From Polynucleobacter sp. KF022 (lineage in GTDB: Bacteria > Pseudomonadota > Gammaproteobacteria > Burkholderiales > Burkholderiaceae), in assembly GCF_027924105.1 (NCBI RefSeq), contig NZ_AP026972.1:310001-374000 (forward strand): 64,000 nucleotides of DNA, in the 5' to 3' direction. How positions within the stretch are numbered: position 1 is the stretch's first letter; each line of letters opens with the position of its first letter. This document shows positions 1-8,323 of the stretch, one piece after another. The position numbers were made by a program, and so were the translations under genes. The notes under the pieces were generated by a model that saw only the letters and a program-made list of their open reading frames with translations, had not been told where the DNA came from and made no database searches.

Positions 1-222
1 CGGGTATTGACCAACGAAATACAGCAGCTAAAAAAGATTTTAACCAGTTATCAAAATAAGGAAGCCTATCTGATTTCGCCGATTAATGCCGACAACAATC
101 CAGTTACACCAAAAAAGTCGTTGGTTCTTTTAGGTGGGCTAATTAGTGGATTATGTTTAGGTTTGCTGCTTGCTTTGGCGCGTCAGTTAGCGGCTGGTAT
201 CTCTGGGCGTAGCACTAGATAG
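1..222 (+). CDS. wzz: Chain-length determinant protein (Wzz), C-terminal fragment
   Basis: This is the 3' end of a gene that begins before the window; the frame is open from base 1. The visible 73 or so residues end in a coiled region, then a Pro-rich stretch (P-V-T-P-K-K) and a Gly/Leu-rich membrane helix with a short basic tail. That is how Wzz/PCP-type regulators of O-antigen chain length end. No kinase domain follows the last helix, so this is Wzz-like and not a Wzc-type tyrosine kinase. Wzz proteins sit in the inner membrane and set the modal length of Wzy-polymerised glycans, which fits the wzx and wzy-like genes downstream. Only the tail is seen, so the exact subfamily is open. Confidence 0.7.
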   Translation, partial: RVLTNEIQQLKKILTSYQNKEAYLISPINADNNPVTPKKSLVLLGGLISGLCLGLLLALARQLAAGISGRSTR

Positions 223-626
223 TAGCGCATGGCTCTTCGAAGAGGGGTAATAAGTCAGCAGGCATTCAAAAATGTGCATGTGTAATAAATTCTTAAAAAT
301 AATTGCAAGTACCTATTTAAAAAGCGCTTGTTAAGGTGGCTTGCGCTGAAACTAATTTTTGCTAGAGTTCTTTTGTATGAAAAAATTTACTGCCTACATT
401 AGTACAAAGTCTAAAAATTTATTTTGACCGAGTACTTGCTAGAATATAAGAAGTTCTATATTTAGAGGTATTTAGTTATCAATACATTACCGTATCGATA
501 AAGTACAAAAGTTCTTAAGCCGCAACAAAGTATTTAATAATTTAATAAATTTATAAAGTCTATTAACTTCATGATTTTCTCGACATTCCTAAAAAATATT
601 AAATTATTACTGTTGGCGGAAATAGA
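223..626. other. AT-rich intergenic region, no gene seen
   Basis: There is no convincing reading frame in these 404 bases. It probably carries the promoter for the wzx gene. One candidate has a TTGACC at 424-429 and a TATAAG at 445-450, but the 15-base spacer is short and the call is weak. A perfect 12-base palindrome lies at 233-244 just after wzz; it has no T-run, so it is not a typical terminator. Confidence 0.4.
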
Positions 627-1955
627 ATGATGTTAAAAACGCAGGATCCTTGGTGGCTAAAAATAATGCCACTGTCTTTGCGAAAATTATTAGTCGGGCG
701 AAATAATTTACATGCCGTGATCCACAATATTGGTTGGCTGTTCTTTGATAAAGTGTTACGGGCTTCTTTGGGAATTATTGTCGGTGCATGGATCGCAAGA
801 TATCTTGGCCCAAGTCAATTTGGTAATTTATCGTATTGCATTGCATTTATTGCTATCTTCCAGGCCATTGTGAATCTTGGTTTGGATGGGATAGTTGTAA
901 GGGATCTGGCTAGCCATAAAGATAGCCAAAATGAAATACTGGGTACAGTGTTTTGTATGCGGATTCTGGCAGGTTTAGTTTGTTGGTTTTTTGTTGTACT
1001 TGGCTTTGGCATGATGGATGGATTTTCTAGCAATAGCTTGCTCATCGTAATGATACTAGGCGCAAGCTTAATTTTTCAGGCATCAGATACGGTAGATCTC
1101 TGGTTTCAAAGTCAAAGCCAAAGTCGTCGAACAGTAATTACAAAATCGTGCGCATATTTGGCTTCAAATATTTTTAAAGTTTTTCTGATTTTAATGGACG
1201 CCCCATTATTTGCCTTCGCGATAGCAATTGCTTTAGAGTCAGCACTGAATGCGCTTGGTTTATTTATCGCTTATCGCAGATTTCCGATGAATAATAGATG
1301 GAAAAATCAATTCCAAAGATGGGGTTTTCTACTCAATGAATCGTGGCCATACATTCTGAGTAGTCTAGCAATAATAGTTTATATGAGAGTAGACCAAATT
1401 ATGGTCAAGAATATCTTGGACGATTCTGCTTTAGGTCTTTATGCTGCTATGTTGCCGATATCCAGTATATGGAATGTAATTCCAATGTTAGTGTGCATTA
1501 GTCTCGGCCCATATATGGCGAGAAAAAAGCTCGAAGGCAAAAAATATTTTAATGCCTCTCTATTGCTGGTGTTCAGATTATTCTTAGCTATGAGTGTAGG
1601 AATTTCAATTCTGATTGCTATTATTGCAAAGCCGTTACTAGTTTTTCTTTACGGATCCTCGTTTGAGGCAGCAGGTAATATTTTAAGTATTTACGTATTT
1701 ACCAATGTTCCAATTTTCTTGGGACTTGCTCAAGGTATTTGGATACTTAATTATAAAAAATCACATGTAATGCTTTTCCAGACTTTTATTGGTGCAGCAG
1801 TATCTGTCATGGGAAATTTATTTTTAATTCCAATTTTAGGGTTGCAGGGAGCAGCAATTACGGCAGTATTTTCTCAATTATGTTCGGCAGTCCTTGTGAA
1901 TATTATTTTTTCAAAGGAATTATTTTTTATGCAGCTTGGGATAAAGAGGCAATAA
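627..1955 (+). CDS. wzx: O-antigen/polysaccharide flippase, Wzx-like
   Basis: This is a 442-residue, highly hydrophobic protein with roughly twelve predicted membrane segments, typical in length for the polysaccharide-transport (MOP/Wzx) family. Near the N-terminus it has the amphipathic helix and A-R-Y-L-G-P-x-x-F-G motif common in Wzx proteins, and the C-terminal half has the usual G-L-x-G-A-A pattern. Wzx proteins move undecaprenyl-diphosphate-linked repeat units from the cytoplasmic to the periplasmic face of the inner membrane. A purine-rich site (GGCGGAAA) precedes tandem ATG codons at 627 and 630. The wzz tail upstream and the EpsG-like polymerase downstream support a Wzx/Wzy-dependent pathway. 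Confidence 0.85.
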   Translation: MMLKTQDPWWLKIMPLSLRKLLVGRNNLHAVIHNIGWLFFDKVLRASLGIIVGAWIARYLGPSQFGNLSYCIAFIAIFQAIVNLGLDGIVVRDLASHKDSQNEILGTVFCMRILAGLVCWFFVVLGFGMMDGFSSNSLLIVMILGASLIFQASDTVDLWFQSQSQSRRTVITKSCAYLASNIFKVFLILMDAPLFAFAIAIALESALNALGLFIAYRRFPMNNRWKNQFQRWGFLLNESWPYILSSLAIIVYMRVDQIMVKNILDDSALGLYAAMLPISSIWNVIPMLVCISLGPYMARKKLEGKKYFNASLLLVFRLFLAMSVGISILIAIIAKPLLVFLYGSSFEAAGNILSIYVFTNVPIFLGLAQGIWILNYKKSHVMLFQTFIGAAVSVMGNLFLIPILGLQGAAITAVFSQLCSAVLVNIIFSKELFFMQLGIKRQ

Positions 1956-1996
1956 AAAATACGACTATCAAATTAGTCGAAGTTTATTGATTTTGC

Positions 1997-2406
1997 AAAA
2001 TACTTATCGCCACAGACATAGGCTTTTTAGGCGCCCACCTAACTGAGAAGGCCCTTAAAATGGTAATGATTTATTGGCAGTGGATAACTACTTCACTGAC
2101 TCATTTTTTTCCAATTCGCGTTTAGAGCAAATGATGAACTCTGAATAGGTCTTTACTAGCCCAGTCAATATTGGCAATCCAGGTGAGTTCACTATGCTGG
2201 AATTGGCTGAAACGATTCTTAAGCTCTCGGGCAGTAAATCCAAGATCATTCATCAGCCGCTGCCATCAGATGATCCAAAACAGCGTCAACCAAATATCGA
2301 ATTAGCAAAAGCAAAGTTAGATTGGTAGCCTAAGGTCCATCTTGAGGACGGCCTAAAAGAGACGATTGCTTGCTTTAAGAAGGTTGTGCGTAGGTGCATT
2401 GAGTAA
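1997..2406 (+). pseudogene. UDP-glucuronate decarboxylase / NAD-dependent epimerase remnant
   Basis: Translation in shifting frames gives a decayed UXS-type enzyme. From 1997 an N-terminal Rossmann remnant reads G-F-L-G-A-H-L, then after a frameshift near 2060 V-D-N-Y-F-T. From about 2130 the C-terminus appears: P-V-N-I-G-N-P-G-E-F-T, then D-D-P-K-Q-R-Q-P-N, then D-W followed by a stop where a family member has W-x-P-K-V. The central catalytic part (the S-T-S and YxxxK region) is missing, and there are at least two internal stops. UXS converts UDP-glucuronate to UDP-xylose. The locus therefore once carried this step and lost it. Confidence 0.8.
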
Positions 2407-2470
2407 GCTTAAATTAAAAATAACAGCTTGACTTAAGTTTGTTTAGATTAAATTAATTGCCAGAGAGTAA

Positions 2471-3289
2471 TTAATCAATTTTCTTTGTAAATCCAACCAG
2501 GTGGCTAACTCTATTCTTTGAGCCTAGACTCCCCAGCAATTTCTTTAAAAATGATTTTGTAATTCTTGCGTAATTTAATAATAGCGGCCATTTTTCTGGT
2601 AAAGGGTACATTTGTGGAAAGAATTGATATTTAATTTCCAAAAGACCGGCTTTTTTTAATGCAAGATTTAATGATCTTTCCGTAAAAAAATGTAAGTGAG
2701 ACTTTGTATCATATGCAATTGTTGATGACTCTTCGGATTTCCCAAGAGGTGTTGATAGAAAAATGAAGCCACCCTGGGTGAGTTTGCTGCTTAAGTTTTT
2801 AAGTGTTGTTATTGGGTCTTCGAGATGCTCTATGACTTCGATCATATAAATTAGATCTACTTTTTCCTTTAGATCTTCAATTCTTTTAATTTGAGTTAAT
2901 TGATATTTGGAATAAAGGTCAAAGCAAATGGGGTTGGATTCAATGCAGTAAATAACACACTTATCGCCCAACTTTTTCTTAATAGATCTTGAGATGTGAG
3001 CATTTCCAGCTCCAAAATCAAGAAGTTTGACTGGTAAACTATTTTTAGCTAAACGCTTGTTAAATAATTTAAGCAGTCTAATATTTCTCTCGTTATAAAT
3101 ACGTAGAAACTCATCTGATTCGTCCTCAATATTTGTGGCGCGTTCGCAAATGCCCTGAGTTTCTTTTTCAATTGGTGTAAATAAGTGGCCACATATTATG
3201 TTGGAACATTCGTAAATACTCTTTTTATGTTTGGAATTAAAAATAAACTGGGAAGAGGAGCTACATATTGGACATTTCTGATATTGCAT
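2471..3289 (-). CDS. Class I SAM-dependent methyltransferase with N-terminal Cys cluster
   Basis: This 272-residue protein lies opposite to its neighbours. Residues 6-35 hold a likely zinc-binding knuckle (C6, C9, C28, C33, H35). A Rossmann methyltransferase core follows, with L-D-F-G-A-G-N as SAM motif I, an acidic E-S-N at the end of strand 2, and I-E-V-I-E-H-L-E-D as motif IV. This architecture is common among methyltransferases of polysaccharide and nucleotide-sugar clusters. The substrate cannot be read from sequence; a sugar or a glycan terminus is likely. The inverted orientation and AT-rich flanks suggest it was inserted as a separate cassette. Confidence 0.75.
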   Translation of the reverse strand: MQYQKCPICSSSSQFIFNSKHKKSIYECSNIICGHLFTPIEKETQGICERATNIEDESDEFLRIYNERNIRLLKLFNKRLAKNSLPVKLLDFGAGNAHISRSIKKKLGDKCVIYCIESNPICFDLYSKYQLTQIKRIEDLKEKVDLIYMIEVIEHLEDPITTLKNLSSKLTQGGFIFLSTPLGKSEESSTIAYDTKSHLHFFTERSLNLALKKAGLLEIKYQFFPQMYPLPEKWPLLLNYARITKSFLKKLLGSLGSKNRVSHLVGFTKKID

Positions 3290-3403
3290 TTATTGCCTCT
3301 ATTAAAAATAGCATTTGATTATAATGTATGGGCACGTTGAATGTTAAATCTTTCATTTATCTATGCTAATTAAATTAAGTGGATCATAGTCCAGAGAAAA
3401 TAC

Positions 3404-4507
3404 ATGTCCTATTTACTTCATTTTAAAAATCCCAGGCGTTCAATTGGGTTAGTAATTATGCGCTTAAAAGCCTGGGTTGAGAGATCTAGGCGAAAGCGCT
3501 TCTTATATCGGGGTATTATCAATAAAGTTTCGGCAAAGCATGGATCTATACGAATACTACTTTGCTATAACCGTGTATCACACCATATGGCTGAGTTTGT
3601 AAATATTGCTTTGCGGAAACGTTATCCAAATATTGAGGTTTTTGGTTGCGGGCCTAATAATGAATTTCATATTTCAGATGGGCCCAGATCGCACAAAAAG
3701 ATTGCTGAACTAGCTAATCGGCTAAAGGTGGATGTATTTTGGGAGATTGAAAGCGGCCATGTAAGCAAGGAGTTCCAGTTTATTAGAGCTTTCCCACCAA
3801 TTTCAGCTGTTAAATTATGGTGGGTTAACGATAGTCACCAATTTCTTGATTTAATGGTTGCTAAGGCGCCATATTTCGATAGAGTTTTTGTTTCTATGAA
3901 GGATGATGTTCAGGCCTTTGGTAAAAATGCTTTCTGGCTTCCAGGGAGCGCTTCATTGGATGTGGCACTAGATTTCAATGTGCCACGAGTTCATGATATT
4001 TCTTTTGTCGGATCTATGGATTCAGTCCATTCAAAGCGCGTAGAAATCATAAATATGCTTAAAGTGGATTTTCCACAAATAAATATTAAAAATAATTTAT
4101 TTTTGGATGATATGGCCTTTGAGTACAGCTCCACCAAAATTGTTTTTAATCTGAGTCTGAATCGCGATTTAAATTATAGGGTTTTTGAGGCGCTTGCATG
4201 TGGCGCCCTACTTTTAACAGATCGGATTGGTAACGGTCTTTTAGATTTATTTGAAGATGGAAAGGACATCATTGTTTATGACACTTATGAGGACCTATGT
4301 CAAAAAATAAAATATTACCTACAGCATGAGGATGAGCGAAAAGCAATAGCAAAATCAGGACAGTTAAAAGTTAAAAAATACCATACTGTTGATAACAGAA
4401 TTGATTCGGTTATTAATCAATTGTCTGATATATTTAATGAGAAATCTGGACTAGCGCCCAATCATTCCAGTTTTATTAGTGGTAATTCGTCGAAAGCTCT
4501 TCCATGA
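3404..4507 (+). CDS. Glycosyltransferase with CgeB-like C-terminal domain
   Basis: A 367-residue soluble protein. The C-terminal third (about residues 250-340) carries the GT-B signature of the CgeB/Glyco_trans_1_2 group: Y-R-V-F-E-A-L-A-C-G-A-L-L-L-T-D, then L-F-E-D-G-K-D-I and a D-L-x-x-K-I-x-Y-Y-L helix. In this fold the E of F-E-A contacts the nucleotide-sugar donor. The N-terminal half is poorly conserved, as is usual for acceptor-binding domains. Its stop overlaps the next gene by four bases (ATGA), so the two are probably translationally coupled. Likely role: addition of one sugar to the repeat unit in the cytoplasm. Donor and linkage are unknown. Confidence 0.75.
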   Translation: MSYLLHFKNPRRSIGLVIMRLKAWVERSRRKRFLYRGIINKVSAKHGSIRILLCYNRVSHHMAEFVNIALRKRYPNIEVFGCGPNNEFHISDGPRSHKKIAELANRLKVDVFWEIESGHVSKEFQFIRAFPPISAVKLWWVNDSHQFLDLMVAKAPYFDRVFVSMKDDVQAFGKNAFWLPGSASLDVALDFNVPRVHDISFVGSMDSVHSKRVEIINMLKVDFPQINIKNNLFLDDMAFEYSSTKIVFNLSLNRDLNYRVFEALACGALLLTDRIGNGLLDLFEDGKDIIVYDTYEDLCQKIKYYLQHEDERKAIAKSGQLKVKKYHTVDNRIDSVINQLSDIFNEKSGLAPNHSSFISGNSSKALP

Positions 4508-5559
4508 AAAAAAATAACCCCATTCAGTTGCATTTTTGCACTTCACTCGGAGTAAGTAGCCTTCCTAAGTTATTGGCTCTTTATTGGTCCTTATTGCGTC
4601 ATAGTGCAAATCCATTTGTTTTTTGGGTTCTGTGTGATGGTGACGAGGTCTATCAGCTTTTATTCAAACTAAATTTAGAGCACGTTCGACTAGTCCCACT
4701 GACAGAGTTTGAAAAAACTGATGTTGAACTTTATTCGGTTAAGCGGTATAGGGATGTATTTGAATACAACTGCACGCTTCGACCTTGCTGGATGCTTTAC
4801 CTACTCTCATGCAACTCTGAAATTCAATTTCTGACATATATGGATACGGATCTGTACTTTTTTTCAGATCCCCAGTACCTATACGATCAACTTGATAATT
4901 GCTCTGTATTACTGTCAGAGCATCGATTTTCAAAGCTAGCTACTAGGTTGGGTATGACCCCTAAGATTTCTGGAGTTTTTAATGCTGGATGGCTTGCTGT
5001 AAAAAATGACAAAATAGGGCATGAGGCTTTGCTGTGGTGGCGAAAACGGTGTCTAGAGTGGTGTCGCCGTTTTTATGAGGACGGTAAATTTGGAGAGCAG
5101 AAATATCTTGAAAGTATGCCGGAGCTATTTCAAGGGGCTGTAGCATTAAATAGACTCGGTGGAAATGTTGCGCCCTGGAACGTAAGCGATTACCTAGTAT
5201 CGGCAGATGAAATCAACCGAGTGTATGTTGATAATGAGCCACTGATTTTCTTTCATTTTCATGCATTGCAGATGGAGGGAGAGTTTTCTTTCAAGGTGGT
5301 TAGGGAGGTTGGCAAAAATGTGGTTCAGCTAACCAACCCAAGTTATGTACTTAGCGGCAGGCAAAAGCAATTAATCTACAAGCCATATATTGCAGAAATG
5401 AGAAGAGCAATAAGGCTGGTTCGGGACATTCGATTTAATAAAGAGGAAGCGACAATCGAAGAGGAGGCTGAGTCTCCATGGAATTTTAAAAAAATGATAA
5501 TAAGGACAAAGGCCCAGTTAACGCGTTTGAGATCAATCATACTTTACATGACTTTATAA
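4504..5559 (+). CDS. Putative GT-A-fold glycosyltransferase (DxD protein)
   Basis: 351 residues, translationally coupled to the preceding glycosyltransferase. The key feature is Y-M-D-T-D-L-Y-F-F-S-D-P near residue 120, a DxD metal/nucleotide-sugar site typical of GT8-like nucleotide-diphospho-sugar transferases. A later F-N-A-G-W motif and a conserved F-H-F-H also match this group. The C-terminal 80 residues are basic and may be membrane-associated. It most likely adds a hexose or related sugar to the growing repeat unit. Family membership is fairly secure; the substrate is unknown. Confidence 0.65.
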   Translation: MKKNNPIQLHFCTSLGVSSLPKLLALYWSLLRHSANPFVFWVLCDGDEVYQLLFKLNLEHVRLVPLTEFEKTDVELYSVKRYRDVFEYNCTLRPCWMLYLLSCNSEIQFLTYMDTDLYFFSDPQYLYDQLDNCSVLLSEHRFSKLATRLGMTPKISGVFNAGWLAVKNDKIGHEALLWWRKRCLEWCRRFYEDGKFGEQKYLESMPELFQGAVALNRLGGNVAPWNVSDYLVSADEINRVYVDNEPLIFFHFHALQMEGEFSFKVVREVGKNVVQLTNPSYVLSGRQKQLIYKPYIAEMRRAIRLVRDIRFNKEEATIEEEAESPWNFKKMIIRTKAQLTRLRSIILYMTL

Positions 5560-5566
5560 TCATTGA

Positions 5567-6754
5567 ATGTTGTTGCTAAATCCCATTAAATTAAAAAATC
5601 TAAGGATAAATATATCTTTACTGGGATTGTTAATACCTATTTTCAGTCTAGCGCTACCAGCCTTTTTTTTAAATATAGCTTTTTTAATTTCTGGATTAAT
5701 TTATATATTAAGGAGAGGTTTATTTTCATGTATTGCCTATTTATTTTTTGGGATTTCTACTCTTATTTCGGCATATTCCTCAAGAAAAATATATGCAACC
5801 AATGGCGATGACTTTATTCGATATTATGAAAATTATGAATTATGTAGTAATACTTTAAGTGCTTGTATGCAAAATAAAGGATCGGAGTATATCCTTTATT
5901 TTTTATACTGGATGCTGCCAGAGAGTTTGCAGCCAATTCAGTTGTTATTTATTAATTCTACAATTATTGGCTTGGCTACATATTATATTTTTATATCTAG
6001 AATTAATGAAAATAAAACAACTTTAAATCTGTTATTTATATTATTTAATATATTTTTAGTAAGCGGGGCTTTTTTTTGGGCCACTCAATTTACTAGGGCC
6101 GCATTAGCATGCTTATTTCTATGTTATTTTTTAGCCAATAAAAAAATAATATTATTTTCTCTTGCTTTATTTACTCACTCCACCACCTTGTTGGCATTTA
6201 TCATTGCTTTATCAGTTAAATATCGTGCAATATTTTTCGGAAGTTTATCTGCTTTAATTATTATATATTTAGATAATCAAATATTATATAAATCCATAGA
6301 TTTAATACCTCAGTTCCTTGAAGAATTAGAGTCAAAAACTATTTTTCTGAAGTTGAATATTAACGGTGATAATATTGATTTAAGTAAGGATATATTATCG
6401 TCATTCCCAGTTTATTTGCTAGGCTATTGGTATAGTAGAAGCGGATTATTTGCTCATGCTTGGATTTTGATGGCAGCATCCCACACTTTTCTCTTTAGTT
6501 TTCCACTCCTTGCTGTAAGACTCTATTTGATAATTTTTTTTAGTGGACCAATGTTGATTGCTTCGATAATAGATTTTAAAAAAATTAAATTGGCATCCAA
6601 TCAAAATTATATTATGATTTTTTTATTAGTCCAAATATATGTAATGTTAGTAATGCTATATAGATTCTATTATAGGTATCTTATGAGTCTAGATAGTGAC
6701 TTCGGATTATTTAGCACGTATTCACCATTCTTGCCATTGATTTATAAATTCTAA
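5567..6754 (+). CDS. EpsG-like polysaccharide polymerase (Wzy role)
   Basis: A 395-residue, very hydrophobic and AT-rich gene with around ten membrane segments. A loop after the second or third helix has G-D-D-F-I-R-Y-Y. Later come F-F-W-A-T-Q-F-T-R-A-A-L-A and a helix ending in F-T-H-S-T-T. These Arg and His positions recur in EpsG-family polymerases. No other gene in the locus looks like a Wzy, so this is the best candidate for joining repeat units in the periplasm. The next gene starts directly after its stop. It could also be a wider EpsG relative with another transferase role. Confidence 0.65.
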   Translation: MLLLNPIKLKNLRINISLLGLLIPIFSLALPAFFLNIAFLISGLIYILRRGLFSCIAYLFFGISTLISAYSSRKIYATNGDDFIRYYENYELCSNTLSACMQNKGSEYILYFLYWMLPESLQPIQLLFINSTIIGLATYYIFISRINENKTTLNLLFILFNIFLVSGAFFWATQFTRAALACLFLCYFLANKKIILFSLALFTHSTTLLAFIIALSVKYRAIFFGSLSALIIIYLDNQILYKSIDLIPQFLEELESKTIFLKLNINGDNIDLSKDILSSFPVYLLGYWYSRSGLFAHAWILMAASHTFLFSFPLLAVRLYLIIFFSGPMLIASIIDFKKIKLASNQNYIMIFLLVQIYVMLVMLYRFYYRYLMSLDSDFGLFSTYSPFLPLIYKF

Positions 6755-8311
6755 ATGAGGACATCGCCATACCTTAACAATAGAATTTCTATCTTATTGT
6801 TTTCCCTATTAATTTTTATAAAACTATTGATAAATCCTCACTGGGGATATGACGAATATGGAGCAGTGATAACTTACATTGAATTGGATGATCCTGCAGT
6901 TAAAGCAGTCTATTCTGAGTACTTTAGTCATTTAATTCAAAATGGGAATAAATTAGATTGGCTTAAAGATTTTTTTCTTTATTTATTCGTAGTTCCACTG
7001 AGATGGACCTATGCCCTAGGCCTAAGTCCATGGCTTAACTTTGCTAGAATCTCGGCTGTTAATTGGGAATATCTAAGAGTATTTTTACTATTTCCATATC
7101 TGTTGCTGTCCATTTTGGGTCTAGTGCTTGTTCAAAGGTCTATTAGATCTAATAAGACTGCCTCATTTTACTTTGTTGCCCTAATCTTATTATCACTACC
7201 ATTTACGCATTGGATATTAACTTTTACATCATATTCCTATCATTTATTTTGCTTCGGCCTACTTTTAAATGCCTATCTAAAAACCCAAAATAATGCATGC
7301 GGAAAGTATTTCAATTTTTCATCGGTAGCGAATTCATTGGTTGTGTTGTTTAATTATCAATATTTGGTAATCGTTTTTATTTTTGGAGTTAGTAATTTTA
7401 TTGAAAATCCAAAAGATTTTTTTACTAAATCGAGGTATAAAAATTGGGTCATGCCTTTTATTTTTTGCCTATCCTCCGTGATTTTTTTACTACTTCGTAG
7501 CGTAATCTCTGGCAAACATACTTCACCAGCATATGCTGCCCTCCCCGATAAAATTGAAGGTGATTATAATTTTTTAAATCATATTTCTGGAGTAAACCAA
7601 GCTCTTGATTTTCTGATCTTAAGTTTTTTTGATGTTATTAATTACTTTTTTGAATTAAGATTATCTTTATTTTTTGGAATATTAATCACAATATTTTTAA
7701 TATTAATAATCATAAAATCATATATTTCAAATAAAAATAAATTAATTATAAAGTTTTCTATATTATTTATAATTGGCCAATATATTTTATATTTAAGCGG
7801 TGTTGTTCCGCTATCGCCAACTAGACATCAATTAATTTTATTTTTGCCAATAATTCTTTTAATATCTATAGCACTGCAAAGCATATTTGATGGTTTTAGT
7901 GCATATAAAATGAATTTATTAATTCCCTTTGTATTTCTTTTATTTGGTGCCTTATACCAGATTGACCACATTATTAAAATGCCAAGAGGTACTTCATTGA
8001 ACTCTCTTGAGGGTGTGCTTTACTCCCAAGGGGTTCAGTCGTTGATATTGGCCCCATGCGATTTTGAGCCTATACTCCATCCGGAAATTAGGGTTAAATA
8101 CAATCCGCTCTATAGATGTGGGCCTAAAATCTTTAAAACTTTAGATCCGGCACTTGATCGCATTGCTGTTTGGTCTCTGCTGCCGCTGGATCTATCTCTT
8201 ATCGCCTCCTATGTGAAAGATTTTAGTTCTGAGAAATGGTTTATTCAGCCTTACGATGGGGCTCATCAGTTCGGTAATATTGGCTTTTTATATATTGCTA
8301 TAAAAAAATAA
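6755..8311 (+). CDS. Multi-pass membrane protein, GT-C-like
   Basis: 518 residues with ten or more predicted membrane helices and a C-terminal soluble tail. The first periplasmic loop begins W-G-Y-D-E-Y-G, an acidic pair placed where GT-C glycosyltransferases (GT39/GT83-like) keep their catalytic residues. A long loop before the final domain also fits that fold. GT-C enzymes use lipid-phosphate-linked sugars and act on the outer face of the inner membrane. The ATG lies immediately after the polymerase stop, so both are one operon. It is strongly AT-rich, which suggests acquisition by transfer. The assignment rests on topology and one motif only. Confidence 0.55.
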   Translation: MRTSPYLNNRISILLFSLLIFIKLLINPHWGYDEYGAVITYIELDDPAVKAVYSEYFSHLIQNGNKLDWLKDFFLYLFVVPLRWTYALGLSPWLNFARISAVNWEYLRVFLLFPYLLLSILGLVLVQRSIRSNKTASFYFVALILLSLPFTHWILTFTSYSYHLFCFGLLLNAYLKTQNNACGKYFNFSSVANSLVVLFNYQYLVIVFIFGVSNFIENPKDFFTKSRYKNWVMPFIFCLSSVIFLLLRSVISGKHTSPAYAALPDKIEGDYNFLNHISGVNQALDFLILSFFDVINYFFELRLSLFFGILITIFLILIIIKSYISNKNKLIIKFSILFIIGQYILYLSGVVPLSPTRHQLILFLPIILLISIALQSIFDGFSAYKMNLLIPFVFLLFGALYQIDHIIKMPRGTSLNSLEGVLYSQGVQSLILAPCDFEPILHPEIRVKYNPLYRCGPKIFKTLDPALDRIAVWSLLPLDLSLIASYVKDFSSEKWFIQPYDGAHQFGNIGFLYIAIKK

Positions 8312-8323
8312 ATATTGTCTTTT

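Noticed and set aside
233..244. Perfect palindrome CTCTTCGAAGAG after wzz
   Set aside because: No T-run follows and the stem is very short, so not called as a terminator.
8315..8323. TTG start three codons upstream of the tandem nucleotidyltransferase
   Set aside because: The ATG at 8324 puts the signature in the usual N-terminal position; the extra residues carry no motif.
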